Source of the DNA: Nemophila menziesii
Lineage: Eukaryota; Streptophyta; Magnoliopsida; Boraginales; Hydrophyllaceae
Length of the DNA: 64,000 nucleotides
Assembly (NCBI GenBank): GCA_029959085.1
Contig: JARWIR010000062.1
Location: forward strand, 310,001-374,000
Direction: 5' to 3'
Below are positions 54,301-64,000 of the stretch, piece by piece. Numbering within the stretch: position 1 is the stretch's first letter; each line of letters opens with the position of its first letter. Under the pieces are notes generated by a model. It saw only the letters and a program-made list of their open reading frames with translations, was not told the origin of the DNA and ran no database searches. The translations under genes and the position numbers were made by a program.

Positions 54301-57300
54301 CAATTATATACCTTTATTTTGAAATATGTCAATTACACCCCTATGTTACCCCCTATGTTACAATAATATTCTTTAGTTACACATATGATTTATGAACCCA
54401 TTATTTTCTTATATAATAATATGCCTTGAAGTTATATGTAATATGAAATCTTAATTTTTCTATATGATATCTCAAATACTTAGATTAAATTAGTATTGCT
54501 CAATTGTTTACCAATGGGGTCTTGCTACCACTTAGGTGTATACGTCTTATGCTAAATTTAATTAGGACACACATCCTAATATTTAAAAGATTGATATGCT
54601 CTGGCATACATCTATAGTCTTCCTTCATTTTACTCGAAAAGAGATTCTCCTTCTTTAAAGATGACTGAAACAATATAAAATTCATTAGATTCCGAGTTTA
54701 ATATGGTGGAACTAATATATGCAAATTTGGTAAGTCGAGACACATTTCACTCGGGATGTATTGATCTTGATAGGTTTTTTCTGTTTCAAATCGTAATTTT
54801 TTATATATGCGAAAAATTATATGTTTTTTTGTCAAATTTGTGTTTAATGTGCATTTACAATCTTATCTTTCCCCTTTTTCTAGATTTTGATGTTTTAAGT
54901 TGTAAATCTGATGAGGAGGTGGAATTATTTATTGGTTGAATTAAAGTTTAATTTATGTATTATATTTCTTATTTAAATTATTATAAGGATTTTAGAATAT
55001 TGTTAATGACTGAAAGTTCTTTAACAAATGCAAATGCATTGATGAGGAAATTGCTAATAGGGAAATTCCAACCAAGGTTCATGAATTGCCTTTTAAACCA
55101 AACTTACTCATTTAATTAAATCTTCAAGAAATTACCTTCATTGTAAATCATGTGATTTCTTCAATGTGCTTTTTAGTGTTGTAAATTGGTGTTAGAGTTA
55201 ATTGACTCGTCTCAACTAGCTTCAGATATTTATCTCTCATGTACTTTGTTAAGGTGGCGTGAGTTCATTGTTAGTTTAGTTTAAATTTAATTTTTCCTCC
55301 CTTATGACTATTGAACGCGAAATTTCCTCAATATCTTCACTAACCATATGTCTTCTTTTGCTAGATTGATTATCCCAACAATTGGTTCTCAAATCAAGAT
55401 ACTATCGAACTTTGTAACCTTCAAAATATGGTTCAGTGGTCTTTTTGTAAGTGAATTAACTCGGTTTTAATTTTATAGAACATTTTATTGTATATATACA
55501 AATACATACACATAGGTATGGTGCTTATTTAGTAGAAAGAAAATAGAATTCAACACCGAAACAAATGTCCTTCTTTCCATAGTTTCAACAATTGTGTCGA
55601 GGTGAGAATATTATTATTCTGTATTTTTTACAATGATTTTTCCCCAAATAAGATAACATAATATTTAAATCATGTACTTAACTTCCTATTTTATATGAGA
55701 CTGAAAATGGGAGACATGCATGCTACTCTTGAAATCACGGAAATGATATATTATATTTTACTATGTCATATATATGTTAAATACAATCATATTTCTTTAC
55801 CATATTGAGGGTAAAATTTGTTTTTACATTCATTTTACATGAAGGAGAAGGGTTATATGCACATTTTTTTCAAAATGTCAAATAGAAAGTATCCCACTGT
55901 ATTCGCGTAACAGTTAAGCATAGTAGTTGAAAAGCTTGAGTGAATTTCCTTTTTTTGGATTCTACAATTAAAATTTGCTTTGCAGAAGATTTTTATTTCG
56001 GAAATCGATGATAGCGAGACGTCTTCATGCCTCGTTATCTCAGTTACCATAAAGTAAGTTATTTTTTACTTCTTATAGTAAAAATGAACGGATTAATCAT
56101 ACTATTGATTTAAAATTTGGGTGATTCTCTTGAATGAAGATATAATCAAGGAGATGACTAATGAAAGAAGCATGTTACACTTTTATCTCGTATTAGTATA
56201 TTTTTTTAAATTTAATAAAAAAAGTGTTGTTTTTCAGAACACTTACCTATATATAATTTGCTAAAACCTCATAGAAATCTACAACATGCCATTGGTGATC
56301 TTAAAGGTAAGACAGATAAATGGGTCCCAGTTTTAATTTTTGGTGACATGTAACATGTCTATGAATATTTTGTAGGAAATTATATTGAATTTATAAGTCT
56401 CATGAGTATGATAGATTCCCTGGACCATTCTAGCCTTGAAGCTTATGTTCATCCCCTCTTTTGATTCTAGATTCGGGTATTATTACATAACTGAGAATAA
56501 AATTATGTTTAAATCTATTTAAATTGTGTTTTTTGGAATCTGTGTAGATTTTGATTTCACTCTGGGGCTATCTCGGATATCATTGGAATGTCCCATAAGG
56601 TGTGTGTATTTGTTTTTATATATCATGGAAATTTGTATTTAATTGTGAAGTAAAAAAATTTAAGAACTATATATTTATTTTAAACAGATGATGTGTATAA
56701 AGATTCATGTTAAAGATCAATTAATTAAGAGTGTCTATCACTTTTTTTATTAATTTTTTTAACATTTAGTTTAGTTTAGTTTTATCATTATAATTTTTTG
56801 TGAAAGATATATATGCAGTTATATTTAAATGGTCAAAGAATATATGAAATAATGTTATATTTGTAAGCTGTAGATGAATTACTAACATAACAAGTCAAGA
56901 TTATCTATTTTAGCTGTTAAATCATGATGTTTATTGCAATACTGAGTTTAAAGGTAGTTTTTTTTTAACAAATTGTAGGGCATGTATGGTGTTCAAGCAT
57001 CATGTATGAACAAACAAATTTAAATAAAACATTAATGCTGAAATAAGATTGAAAAAGACAATATGCATCATGCACATGCCATATCCGGTCACGTTTCAGG
57101 TAAAAGTATTTTATGTATTGACTTAATATGATCATTTTCCAATATTAAAAATTAACTCAAAAAATCAATAGAAGTACCTACAATAAAATTAACTTATTAA
57201 TATATGAAGTTGCATTTTTTTGCAGGTTAGAAGGTCATATAGTGAAATTACATACAAGTACATGGCCATTTGTTTTCTTGATCTTTCTTTTAACTAAATC

Positions 57301-58007
57301 CTTTTTTCACAAGCATGACATGATGGAAGATCCGTATAATGGATACTCAACAAAATGATAATTTGTCATGTAATTTCAATCAACCATTAATATTTTAAAT
57401 ATAATTATGGTAATATTACATGCCTATATACTCTAGGATATATTTTTCACATAACACTTGTTTTATGTCATATTTATTATTCATTAATTTTTAAATTAAG
57501 AGCTTTTTAGTATTGTGCAAGAGTTTACTATGAAGTTCTTGATTCCTTCAGTTGTAAACTTGGTTCTCTACTCGCACAACGAGGCTTTCTATGGGATTTA
57601 TTTGTGTTATCAATGTTATATGTGTGTTTGAGGGAAAAGATGTATTAAAGTAAGCAATTGACCATTCATTCAAGTGTTCTAATGCATTACGAAAGTTTTC
57701 ATTTGTTGTAGGTAATGTTGATTATTTGACCCACGTGAACATTTCTGGCCTATAAACGAGAGTATGTGTCATGAATGTAGAGTAGTAAGTTATTTCTTAT
57801 ATTTATTTCATTGTTATATATATTTTGTTGTTTATAAGATAGAAAATAATTTGGGGCTTGCCTTCCCGTACAAAAATTATATGATGTGCATAGCATATAA
57901 GTTGGTGTTTTTACCGATTTAATGGCAGGTCGAATTTACATCGAGAGCGATGGCTAGAAAGATGATGTTGTAGCGAACCTGAAAAAGAAGTCTGTTTTAA
58001 ACCGAAA

Positions 58008-58476
58008 TTAGTCATAGAAAGGTGTTGAATTGGTTGACCTGTTTTTGAAATGGTTATAAGGGGAATGCATTAGTTGGTTTCGGCTATCATATATTATAAG
58101 GTCCAAACTTGCAACTATTTTACTAAACAATATGGAATTGATGTTAATATATTGGGTAAATATATTAGTGAGAATGATTAGGTATTGGGTTATGTATATA
58201 TATATACTTTCCCCATTATGAAGCAACCATCGGGATCCGCATCTAACCACGTAAATACCCTCCACGATGGTAAAGGCTCTTCCCTCTCTTGAGGGCGAAT
58301 CATACACTTGAAAATCATTTGGTTTAGGTACATATTGAAGTAGAAACTTTTCATCGTGTAACACTTTCCACCGTAGTTTCCCGAATAATGCTCAGTTCGT
58401 ATACCATGCCTTATGAAACCCTAGAGCCCCTAAACTATTTGGTACACATATTTTATCCCACGAAACCCAACTGGTT
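58008..58476 (-). mobile_element. LINE reverse-transcriptase fragment, copy C3, with insertion
   Basis: Same fragment, but 30 bases at 58272-58301 replace TTG. The net gain of 27 keeps the frame open, so the peptide is 9 residues longer between FQVY and TIVEG. Unlike C1 and C2 it has CCCC, a 6-unit TA tract and TTAATATATT, as in A or B. ACTATTTGG near 58434 matches A only. Confidence 0.8.
58272..58301. other. Private 30-base insertion replacing TTG in C3
   Basis: In the other eight LINE copies the sequence is GATGGTTTGATACACTTG. Here 30 unrelated bases sit between GATGGT and ATACACTTG. They include CCCTC-TCTT-GAGGG (58282-58295), a perfect 5-bp stem with a 4-base loop. I saw this 30-mer nowhere else in the window. 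No target-site duplication is evident. It looks like filler DNA from end joining rather than a transposon. Confidence 0.85.
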
Positions 58477-59069
58477 GGAAAATAGACAATACAAAAAAAA
58501 TTGGAAGCAAAATGTATATAAGATTTTTTTTGATTTGATCATATATTTTATTTGAAAATTTGGAAAAGAAGCTAAAAATGAAGGGTGTGCTCCCCAACTT
58601 GGAGAGTATTGTAAAAAATATTATGATTATTGTAATGATGTATTTTCAGCTCGCCTCTTTAGAATAGTTTCCTTCCAGTTGGATATATTGTATGGATTTA
58701 TAGGGAATAAAGTAGTTTTAACTTTCTTTTTTACCTTATTATTATATTTTAGTTAGAGCGATGTTTGGTTTGGTTTACCAAACAAAGGTTGTACATTTAT
58801 GATTCTCATATCATTTTGATATATTTATTTTACTAAAAAATCACTATATGTAAGCTCGCCTAACAAAAAGGAAAAACAAAATCATAAACTAAGACCACCA
58901 AGAAATTAAATTCAAGGGAAATATTGACAAAATAAAATATATATAATGAGTGTTTGGATCTAGGAGTGATTCGCTAGTAAAGAAATAGAAGAGGGAGTAT
59001 AATAAATGAAAGGAAAGGAGAATATTTAATCTTATTTGGATTAATATATATAGATTAAAAAAAATCTTT

Positions 59070-59375
59070 AAAATTGGGTTAACAACCCAAAAAGTCTACA
59101 ACCAATTAATTGTTGTCCAAAAGGCCCAATCAAATAAAAAGCCCATAATACACAGAATTTATATAACAAACCCTATATTTTATTCCACTTTACATAATAA
59201 AAAACCCAAATTCCTTGCAAAATCCAAAACATTTTCACTTTAATTTCATACAATTATAGATAAACCCTTAAAACACTCATTAATCCAAAAAACAACAATC
59301 AACAATATTTAACATCTTTTAGTCAAAGACTATAAAAGAATGAACCTCGAAGAGGATCCAAGGAACTGAGCATAA
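59070..59375 (+). promoter_or_regulatory. Promoter-like block, C3
   Basis: GGCCCA 59123-59128, AGCCCA 59140-59145, AAACCCTA 59168-59175. Confidence 0.5.
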
Positions 59376-60754
59376 CACGGGTATATTTTCTTATTTTATC
59401 TAGTTTTAATGGTAAAAATCTCTATAATAGATGAATTAACCATTATAGGTTAATGGGTTTGTTAAATATTCATGATTTACTAACAATAATTGTGGATAAT
59501 GTGTATGATTAAATGGATGATTTTATACAAAATAAAGTGGATGTAGTTACCCATAGGTAATAGGAAAATGGGTGTACACTATCATGTAATAATTTGGGGG
59601 TCCTTAGCCACTGTATTCAAATTCAATTTTCTATTTGTTTTCTTCTATTTATGTTATTAAAATCTTGGTTTTAGATCAGTGATGAATCACTGGGTTTTGA
59701 GTTAGGGTAACAATCATGTTTTGTTAAAGACCAACTATGTAGTGGGTAGATTAACTATTGCAAGTATATACTTTGGTACTTGTAAGAAAACATTTTCTCA
59801 AAAATTTAAAGAAAAATAAAATAAATCATAGATTGAAAGAATGACATTTAATTAAATTTATTTTAGGATATTTATTTAATTATATTACTAAATAATAATT
59901 AGATATAATTTTGATTATGAAATTAATATTTTATTTATGTATAATCTTTAACATATGTTTGTATGGATTTTGTACTCAGGTTTTATAAAATTAAGATTTT
60001 GATCGTGTTAAGAATAAGATCTGTTATGATAAATAAAAGAATAAGATCGTTGATCATGTCATTTCAACTAATCCCTAAGATTTTCTTTTTTATGGTGGTA
60101 AGATTTACTTAATTTATATGAAATTTTTAATTGTTGTTGTGATTGAAATTAATATGCAGTAGTAATTGAAATTTTGTTTAATGTTGCCTTCGTCCATTTC
60201 CACTGTGATTGGACATGGAAGTAGTATATATAACTTTGAAAAATCAAATACTCGTAAGCATTTTTTGTAAATTTAAAAGAATAAATTGTTGTTCCTCATC
60301 GTCCTAACACAATAAACAATCTGGTTCTCATATGAGATACATGGTCTCTTAAAACAAACGTGTCAGTTATCTGTATATTGAAAACAAAAATGAAAGAAAA
60401 AAACCCCTCTAGAATAATTAAGTACACAAATGCAAAATCTTACACATATATGATGTTCACTGATATTATTTAGACTACTATTGTAGTACGTCAGTTTCCC
60501 ATTTCTTTAGAGTTTACACACATGGGGTTGGTCAAATCATGTGATGTTAATTTCCTATAAAATAACATAAAATCTACTTAGAATATTTCACCAAGAACTC
60601 TTTATGTTTTTAAAGACCAATTTCAATATGGTAACATAATTTTTGAGATAACATATCTAAACATAAACGGTAGAAATTTAATATTAGTTGACTTCTCAGT
60701 ATATGGTAGATAGAATTTTTGTTATGTGTTTTAGGAGATATAGTTAGAAGCATT

Positions 60755-61063
60755 TAGTAATATTATGAATTTCACTATTAATCCCTATATTGTGCAGGGT
60801 TCATTAAAACACATCTCGAGCAATCCAAATCATAAATGAAGCTTATTGCTACAGTGTCTAGGACAGAAGGGCCCACTTATATGATGTAGGCTCTACATTG
60901 GGTGAACTTTCCAACATGAATTCAATTGATTACCCGGTTATAATGGAGGATTCTATTACATAATTTCAATTGCAGACTCTTGCAATGGCTTGATTTGCCT
61001 ATACTATTTTGGTTCACAGAAAAAAGATACAATCGTTTTGTGAAATCCTTCAACTCGAATGCA
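60755..61063 (+). pseudogene. F-box protein pseudogene, C3
   Basis: C-type copy. The signature Cys codon is at 60981-60983 and the Trp-position stop TGA at 61041-61043. Confidence 0.7.
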
Positions 61064-62622
61064 CCTTCAGTTATATACCTTTATTTTGAAAGATGTCAAT
61101 TACACCCCCTATGTTACCCCCTATGTTACAATAATATTCTTTAGCTACACATATGATTAATGAACCCATAATTTTCTTATATAATAATATGCCTTGAAGT
61201 TTTATGTAATATGAACTCTTAATTTCTCTATATGATATCTCAAATACTTATATTAAGGTAGTATTACTCAATTGTTGACCAATGGGTTCTTGCTACCACT
61301 TAGGTGTATTCGTCATATACTAAATTCTATGTAGCATAAACGATATAAGGACCCACGTCCTAATATTTTAAAATATTCATATGCCCTCACGCATACATCT
61401 ATAGGCTTCCTTCATTTTACTCGAAAAGAGATTCTCCTTCTTAAAACATGATCGAAACAAAGTAAAATTCATTAGAATCCGAGTTTAATATGGTGGAACT
61501 AATATATGGAAATTTGGTAAGTCGAGACACATTTCACTCGGGATACATTATCTTGATAGGTTTTTTCTATTTCAAATCTTAATTTTGTATATATGCGAAA
61601 AATTATATGTTTTTGTGTCTAATTTGTGTTTAATGTGCATTTACAATCTTATTTTTCACCTTTTTCCAGATTTGATGTTTTAAATTGTAAATCTAGTTCG
61701 TTAATTTGATCTCATGTAATGTGAGAAGGTGGAATTTTTTTTGGTTGAATTAAAATTTAATATATGTATTATATTTCTCATTTAAATTATTATAATGGTT
61801 TTAGAAGATTGGTAATGACTAAAAGTTCTTAGCAAATGCAAATGCATTGATGAGGCAATTGCTAATAAGGAGATTCTGAGCAGGGTTCATCATGAATTGC
61901 CTTTGCAATTGAAAATGTATTTTTACTTCTTCTATTAAATATATATCAAACTTACTCATTTAATTAAATACTCAAGAAATTACCTTCCTTGTAAATCATG
62001 TGATTGCTTCATTGTGCTTTTTAGTGTTGTAAATTGGTGTTAGAGTTAATTGACTCGTCTCAACTAGCATCAGATATTTATCTCTTATGTACTTCATAAA
62101 GGTGGCGTGAGTTCATTGCTAGTTTAATTTAATTTAATTTTTCCTTCCTCATGAGTATTGAACGCGAAATTTCCTCAATATCTTCACTAACAATATGCCT
62201 TCTTTTGATAGTTTGATTATCCAACAAATTGGTTCTGAAATCAAGAGACTATCGAACTTCGTAACCTTCAAAAACAGGTTTAGTAATTTTTTTTGTAAGT
62301 GAATTAACTCGGTTTTAATTTTATAAAAAAATTTATTGTATATATACATATATATATATACACAGGTATGGTGCTTCTTTAGTAGAAATAAAATAGAATT
62401 CAACACCGAACAAATGTTTTTCTTTCCACAGTTTCAACATTTGTGTTGAGGTAAGAATATTATTAATCTATATTTTTTACAATGATTTTTCCCCCAATTA
62501 AGATAACATAATATTTTAATGATGTATTTAACTTTTTCTTTTCTATGAGACTGAAAATAGGAGACATACTTGCTACTTTTAAAATCAAGGAGATAATATA
62601 TTGTATTTATCTATGTCATATA

Positions 62623-64000
62623 TATGTCAGATACAATCATATTTTGCTACCATATTGACGGTAAAATTTGTTTTTACATTCATTTTACAGGAAGGAGAAA
62701 GGGTATATGCACATTGTTTCAAAATATCAAATAGAAAGTATCCCACTGTATTCCGGTAATAGTTTAGCATAGTATGTGAAAAGCTTAAATCAATTGACTT
62801 TTTTGGTTTCTACAATTAAAATTTGCTTTGCAGAAGTTTCTTATTTCGAAAAACGATAATAGCGAGATGTCTTAATGCCTCGTTATTTAATTGCCATAAA
62901 GTAAGTTGTTTTTGACTTCTTATAGTAAAGATAAATATACACGGATTGATCATACTATTGATTTAAAATTTAGGTGATTCTCTTGAATGAAGATATAATC
63001 AAGGAGAGGACTAATGAAAGAAGCATGTTACACTTTTATCTCGTATTAGTATATTATTGCAAATTTAATAAAAAAAGTGTTGTTTTCCGGATTACTCACC
63101 TGTATATAACTTGCTAAAACTTCGGAGAAATCTATAACAGGTCATTAGTGATCTTAAAGGTATGACAAATAAATGGAAACCAGATTTAATTTTTGTTGAC
63201 ATGTAATATGTCTTTGAATATTTTGTAGGTAATTATATTGTAACTATTAGTCTCATGAGTATGATATATTTCCTAGACAATTCTAGACTTGAAGCTTATG
63301 CGCATCCCTCTTTTGATTCTAGATTCAGGTATTATTACATAACTGGGAATAAAATTATGTTTAAATCTATTTAAATTGTGTTTTTTGGAATCTGTATATA
63401 TATTGATTTCACTCTAGGGTTATCTCGGATATCATCAGAATGTCACATAAGGTGTGTGTATTTGTTTCTATATATCATGGAAATTTGTATATAATTATAA
63501 AGTAAAAAAATTTATGAACTTTATATTTATTTTAAATAGATGATTTGCATAAAGATTCATGTTAAAGATCATTTAATTATTAGTGTCTATTTTTTTTTTT
63601 AATAATTTTTTTAGCGTTTAGTTTAGTTTAGTTATATCATTATAATTTTTTGTGAAGGTTATTTATGTAGTTATATTTAATTGGTCAAAGAATATATGAA
63701 ATAATGTTATATTTGTAAGCTGTAGATGAATTACTAACATAACAAGTCAAGATCATCTATTTTAGCTGTTAAATCATGATGTTTATTGCAATACTGAGTT
63801 TAAAGGTTGTGTTTTTAACAAATTATAGGGCATGTCAGGTGTTCAAGCATCATGTATAAACAAACAAATTTTAATGAGACATTAATGCTGATTTAAGATT
63901 GAATAAGACGATATGCCTCATGCACATGCCATATCCGGTCACGTTTCAGGTAAAAGTATTTTATGTATTGACTTAATAAAATATTATTTTACTAAATCAA
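62623..64000. repeat. Higher-order repeat unit 4, partial (start of A4)
   Basis: The first 1378 bases of a fourth unit, cut by the window end. It is A-type: it has the A-specific head sequence and enters the A-only 297-bp segment at 63979. It has private changes such as a C-to-T near 63420. It shows that the array continues to the right. Confidence 0.95.

Larger units (their letters stand above)
49026..55772. repeat. Monomer B3 (6747 bp)
   Basis: B type with a 9-unit TA tract like B1. It lacks the 8-base shortening of B1. It shares G at 54068 with B1. Stretches between the listed features hold nothing recognisable. Confidence 0.93.
41730..62622. repeat. Higher-order repeat unit 3 (A3-B3-C3), 20893 bp
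   Basis: Third complete trimer. The net +22 against unit 2 is explained by a +27 insertion in C3 at 58272-58301, -4 in the B3 TA tract and -1 in an A run. Smaller changes in C3 cancel out. Otherwise it is nearly identical to the other units. Confidence 0.97.
55773..62622. repeat. Monomer C3 (6850 bp), with a private insertion
   Basis: C type, 27 bases longer than C1 and C2 because 30 bases replace 3 at 58272-58301. Around the insertion, from about 58144 to 58437, several C-type variants are replaced by forms found in A or B. The diverged C tail starts near 60745. Stretches between the listed features hold nothing recognisable. Confidence 0.93.

Noticed and set aside
58008..58364. The 118-codon open frame of C3 as a new protein created by the insertion
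   Set aside because: It is LINE debris whose frame happens to survive a 27-base net gain. It has no plausible start context, and the sister copies are broken.

Overview
The window looks like nuclear DNA of a flowering plant, probably a dicot. It is very AT-rich. It carries remnants of an F-box gene with an F-box-associated region, a fragment of a plant-type LINE reverse transcriptase, splice-like GTAAG and TTGCAG borders, and a promoter-like block with site II (TGGGCY) and telo-box (AAACCCTA) motifs. I see no intact protein-coding gene, tRNA, rRNA or CRISPR array.

The whole 64 kb is one tandem array. A unit of about 20.9 kb is present three times in full (1-20858, 20859-41729, 41730-62622) and starts a fourth time (62623-64000). 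Each large unit is a higher-order repeat of three related monomers, here called A (7296 bp in all three complete copies), B (6739, 6752 and 6747 bp) and C (6823, 6823 and 6850 bp). The phase is arbitrary: each unit is counted from the base equivalent to window position 1. The array runs off both ends, so no flanking DNA is visible. Large units are nearly identical to each other, while monomers inside a unit differ clearly in places.

Every monomer has the same layout, given here for A1. Head with splice-bordered open segments (1-2500); LINE fragment on the minus strand with a TA microsatellite inside it (about 2532-2975); AT-rich spacer (2976-3580); promoter-like block ending in a possible first exon (about 3585-3900); AT-rich intron-like DNA (3900-5500); F-box pseudogene on the plus strand (about 5520-5830); further spacer and splice-bordered open segments up to the next unit (5830-7296). 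The likely ancestral unit runs from promoter block to promoter block: an F-box locus that decayed, took up a LINE fragment and was then multiplied.

Monomers B and C are close to each other over most of their length. Monomer A is set apart by a 297-bp extra segment and an internal 271-bp tandem duplication. The C tail and A head form a diverged block of about 3.7 kb in each large unit. The third C copy has a 30-base insertion inside its LINE fragment, in a tract that looks like A or B rather than C, which suggests break repair or gene conversion. Function, if any, is unknown. The array is best described as a macrosatellite made of gene and transposon debris.
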